This document shows, in pieces, positions 7,252 through 7,502 of a DNA stretch of 7,502 nucleotides. The notes under the pieces are model-generated. The model made no database searches. It was not told where the DNA came from and saw only the letters and a program-made list of their open reading frames with translations. The DNA comes from Planctomycetota bacterium (GTDB taxonomy: Bacteria > Planctomycetota > Phycisphaerae > WQYP01): NCBI GenBank assembly GCA_021828925.1, contig JAJZCT010000154.1, positions 1 to 7,502 of the forward strand. Direction: 5' to 3'. The stretch's first letter is position 1; each line of letters starts with the position of its first letter. The position numbers and the translations under genes were made by a program.

Positions 7252-7420
7252 TTCGTTGATAGTTGACGGTTGCCCCCCGTATCCGCGCAGTCCGCTTAGA
7301 GAGTTTACCCCGTGCGCGCCGGGGCGGTCCATCCCATCCTGCCAGGAAGCTAATCCAACTCACCATCGCAGATCGCCTCCGCGCCGGGATTCATTGTGGC
7401 ACCCTCGGCTTCCTCCTTGT

Positions 7421-7451
7421 AAAACAAAAAGGCCTTCCAGCCCCAAGGCCT
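7421..7451 (-). terminator. Intrinsic terminator of a minus-strand gene beyond the right edge
   Basis: Read on the minus strand, AGGCCTT (7451-7445) and AAGGCCT (7436-7430) form a perfect seven-base-pair stem around an eight-base GC-rich loop (GGGGCTGG) and are followed at once by TTTTGTTTT (7429-7421). This is the classic Rho-independent layout and works only in this direction. All three minus-strand frames entering from the right edge have a stop at 7496-7494, 7492-7490 or 7452-7450, so the terminated gene ends at or beyond one of these points. It isolates the RDD-propeller operon from upstream transcription. Confidence 0.75.
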
Positions 7452-7502
7452 AATGCCACGAAGACGTCCTTGTCCACAGATTGCCGGGATTAATCAGCTT
7501 GG

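Larger units (their letters stand above)
6877..7502. other. Long intergenic region without a supported gene
   Basis: About 625 bases upstream of the RDD gene. Short open frames exist on both strands, but they are arginine-rich, use codons such as AGA and AGG unlike the neighbouring genes, and show no recognisable family. The stretch holds the operon promoter and operator-like repeat (6931-6972), one copy of the 44-bp repeat (7043-7086), a 16-bp palindrome (7236-7251), two copies of a 16-bp motif CGCGCCGGGATTCRTT (7242-7257 and 7380-7395, one mismatch), and an intrinsic terminator (7421-7451). Between 7087 and 7235 I see nothing that I can name. Confidence 0.6.

Noticed and set aside
7308..7324. 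CCCCG/CGGGG hairpin as a terminator
   Set aside because: The stem has only five pairs and no T-tract follows on either strand.
7256..7493. Overlapping plus-strand open frames near the right edge
   Set aside because: They are short and arginine/proline-rich, without a good Shine-Dalgarno or family match, and they cross the terminator stem.
7450..7502. Possible C-terminal end of a minus-strand gene entering from the right, stopping with TAG at 7452-7450
   Set aside because: Only about 17 codons are visible, and two other frames stop nearby, so the correct frame cannot be chosen.

Overview
The window carries two consecutive gene sets, all on the minus strand (transcription runs from high to low coordinates). 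No rRNA, tRNA, CRISPR array, transposase or phage gene is visible. The DNA is moderately G+C-rich. A very large membrane-anchored protein with an Ig-like domain, degenerate beta-propeller repeats and a C-terminal beta-rich domain, plus DUF4416 next to lipid-carrier glycan genes, suggests a free-living bacterium of the Planctomycetota, perhaps Phycisphaerae-like. This placement is inferred from protein style, not from a marker gene.

Right part (6877-7502): a non-coding stretch. It holds an intrinsic terminator (about 7421-7451) that closes a minus-strand gene lying beyond the right edge, a 16-bp GC palindrome, one copy of a perfect 44-bp direct repeat (7043-7086), and a good sigma70-type promoter (6931-6960) bracketed by an 8-bp inverted repeat that looks like an operator.

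Middle (2428-6876): a tight two-gene operon driven by that promoter. The first gene encodes a four-helix RDD-family membrane protein. Three bases after its stop codon begins a 1306-residue protein with a cytoplasmic four-cysteine zinc ribbon, one membrane helix, an Ig-like domain, a proline-rich linker, a long WD40/YVTN-like propeller region and a C-terminal beta domain. The second copy of the 44-bp repeat (2399-2442) lies across its 3' end and supplies its last codons and stop. The promoter and both genes therefore lie between two identical direct repeats 4,644 bp apart.

Left part (1-2192): DUF4416 protein, then a WecA/TagO-like polyprenyl-phosphate sugar-1-phosphate transferase, then (ATGA overlap) the N-terminal 157 residues of a polytopic membrane protein that is probably an O-antigen-ligase/polymerase-like protein. 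This looks like a cell-surface or exported polysaccharide operon: the transferase loads the first sugar onto the lipid carrier and the truncated membrane protein may polymerise or transfer the glycan. Between the two operons (2193-2427) are a GC-rich hairpin and a smaller one that may mark the 3' end of the upstream transcript.

The best candidates for something undescribed are the repeat-flanked RDD/zinc-ribbon-propeller module and its operator-like promoter.
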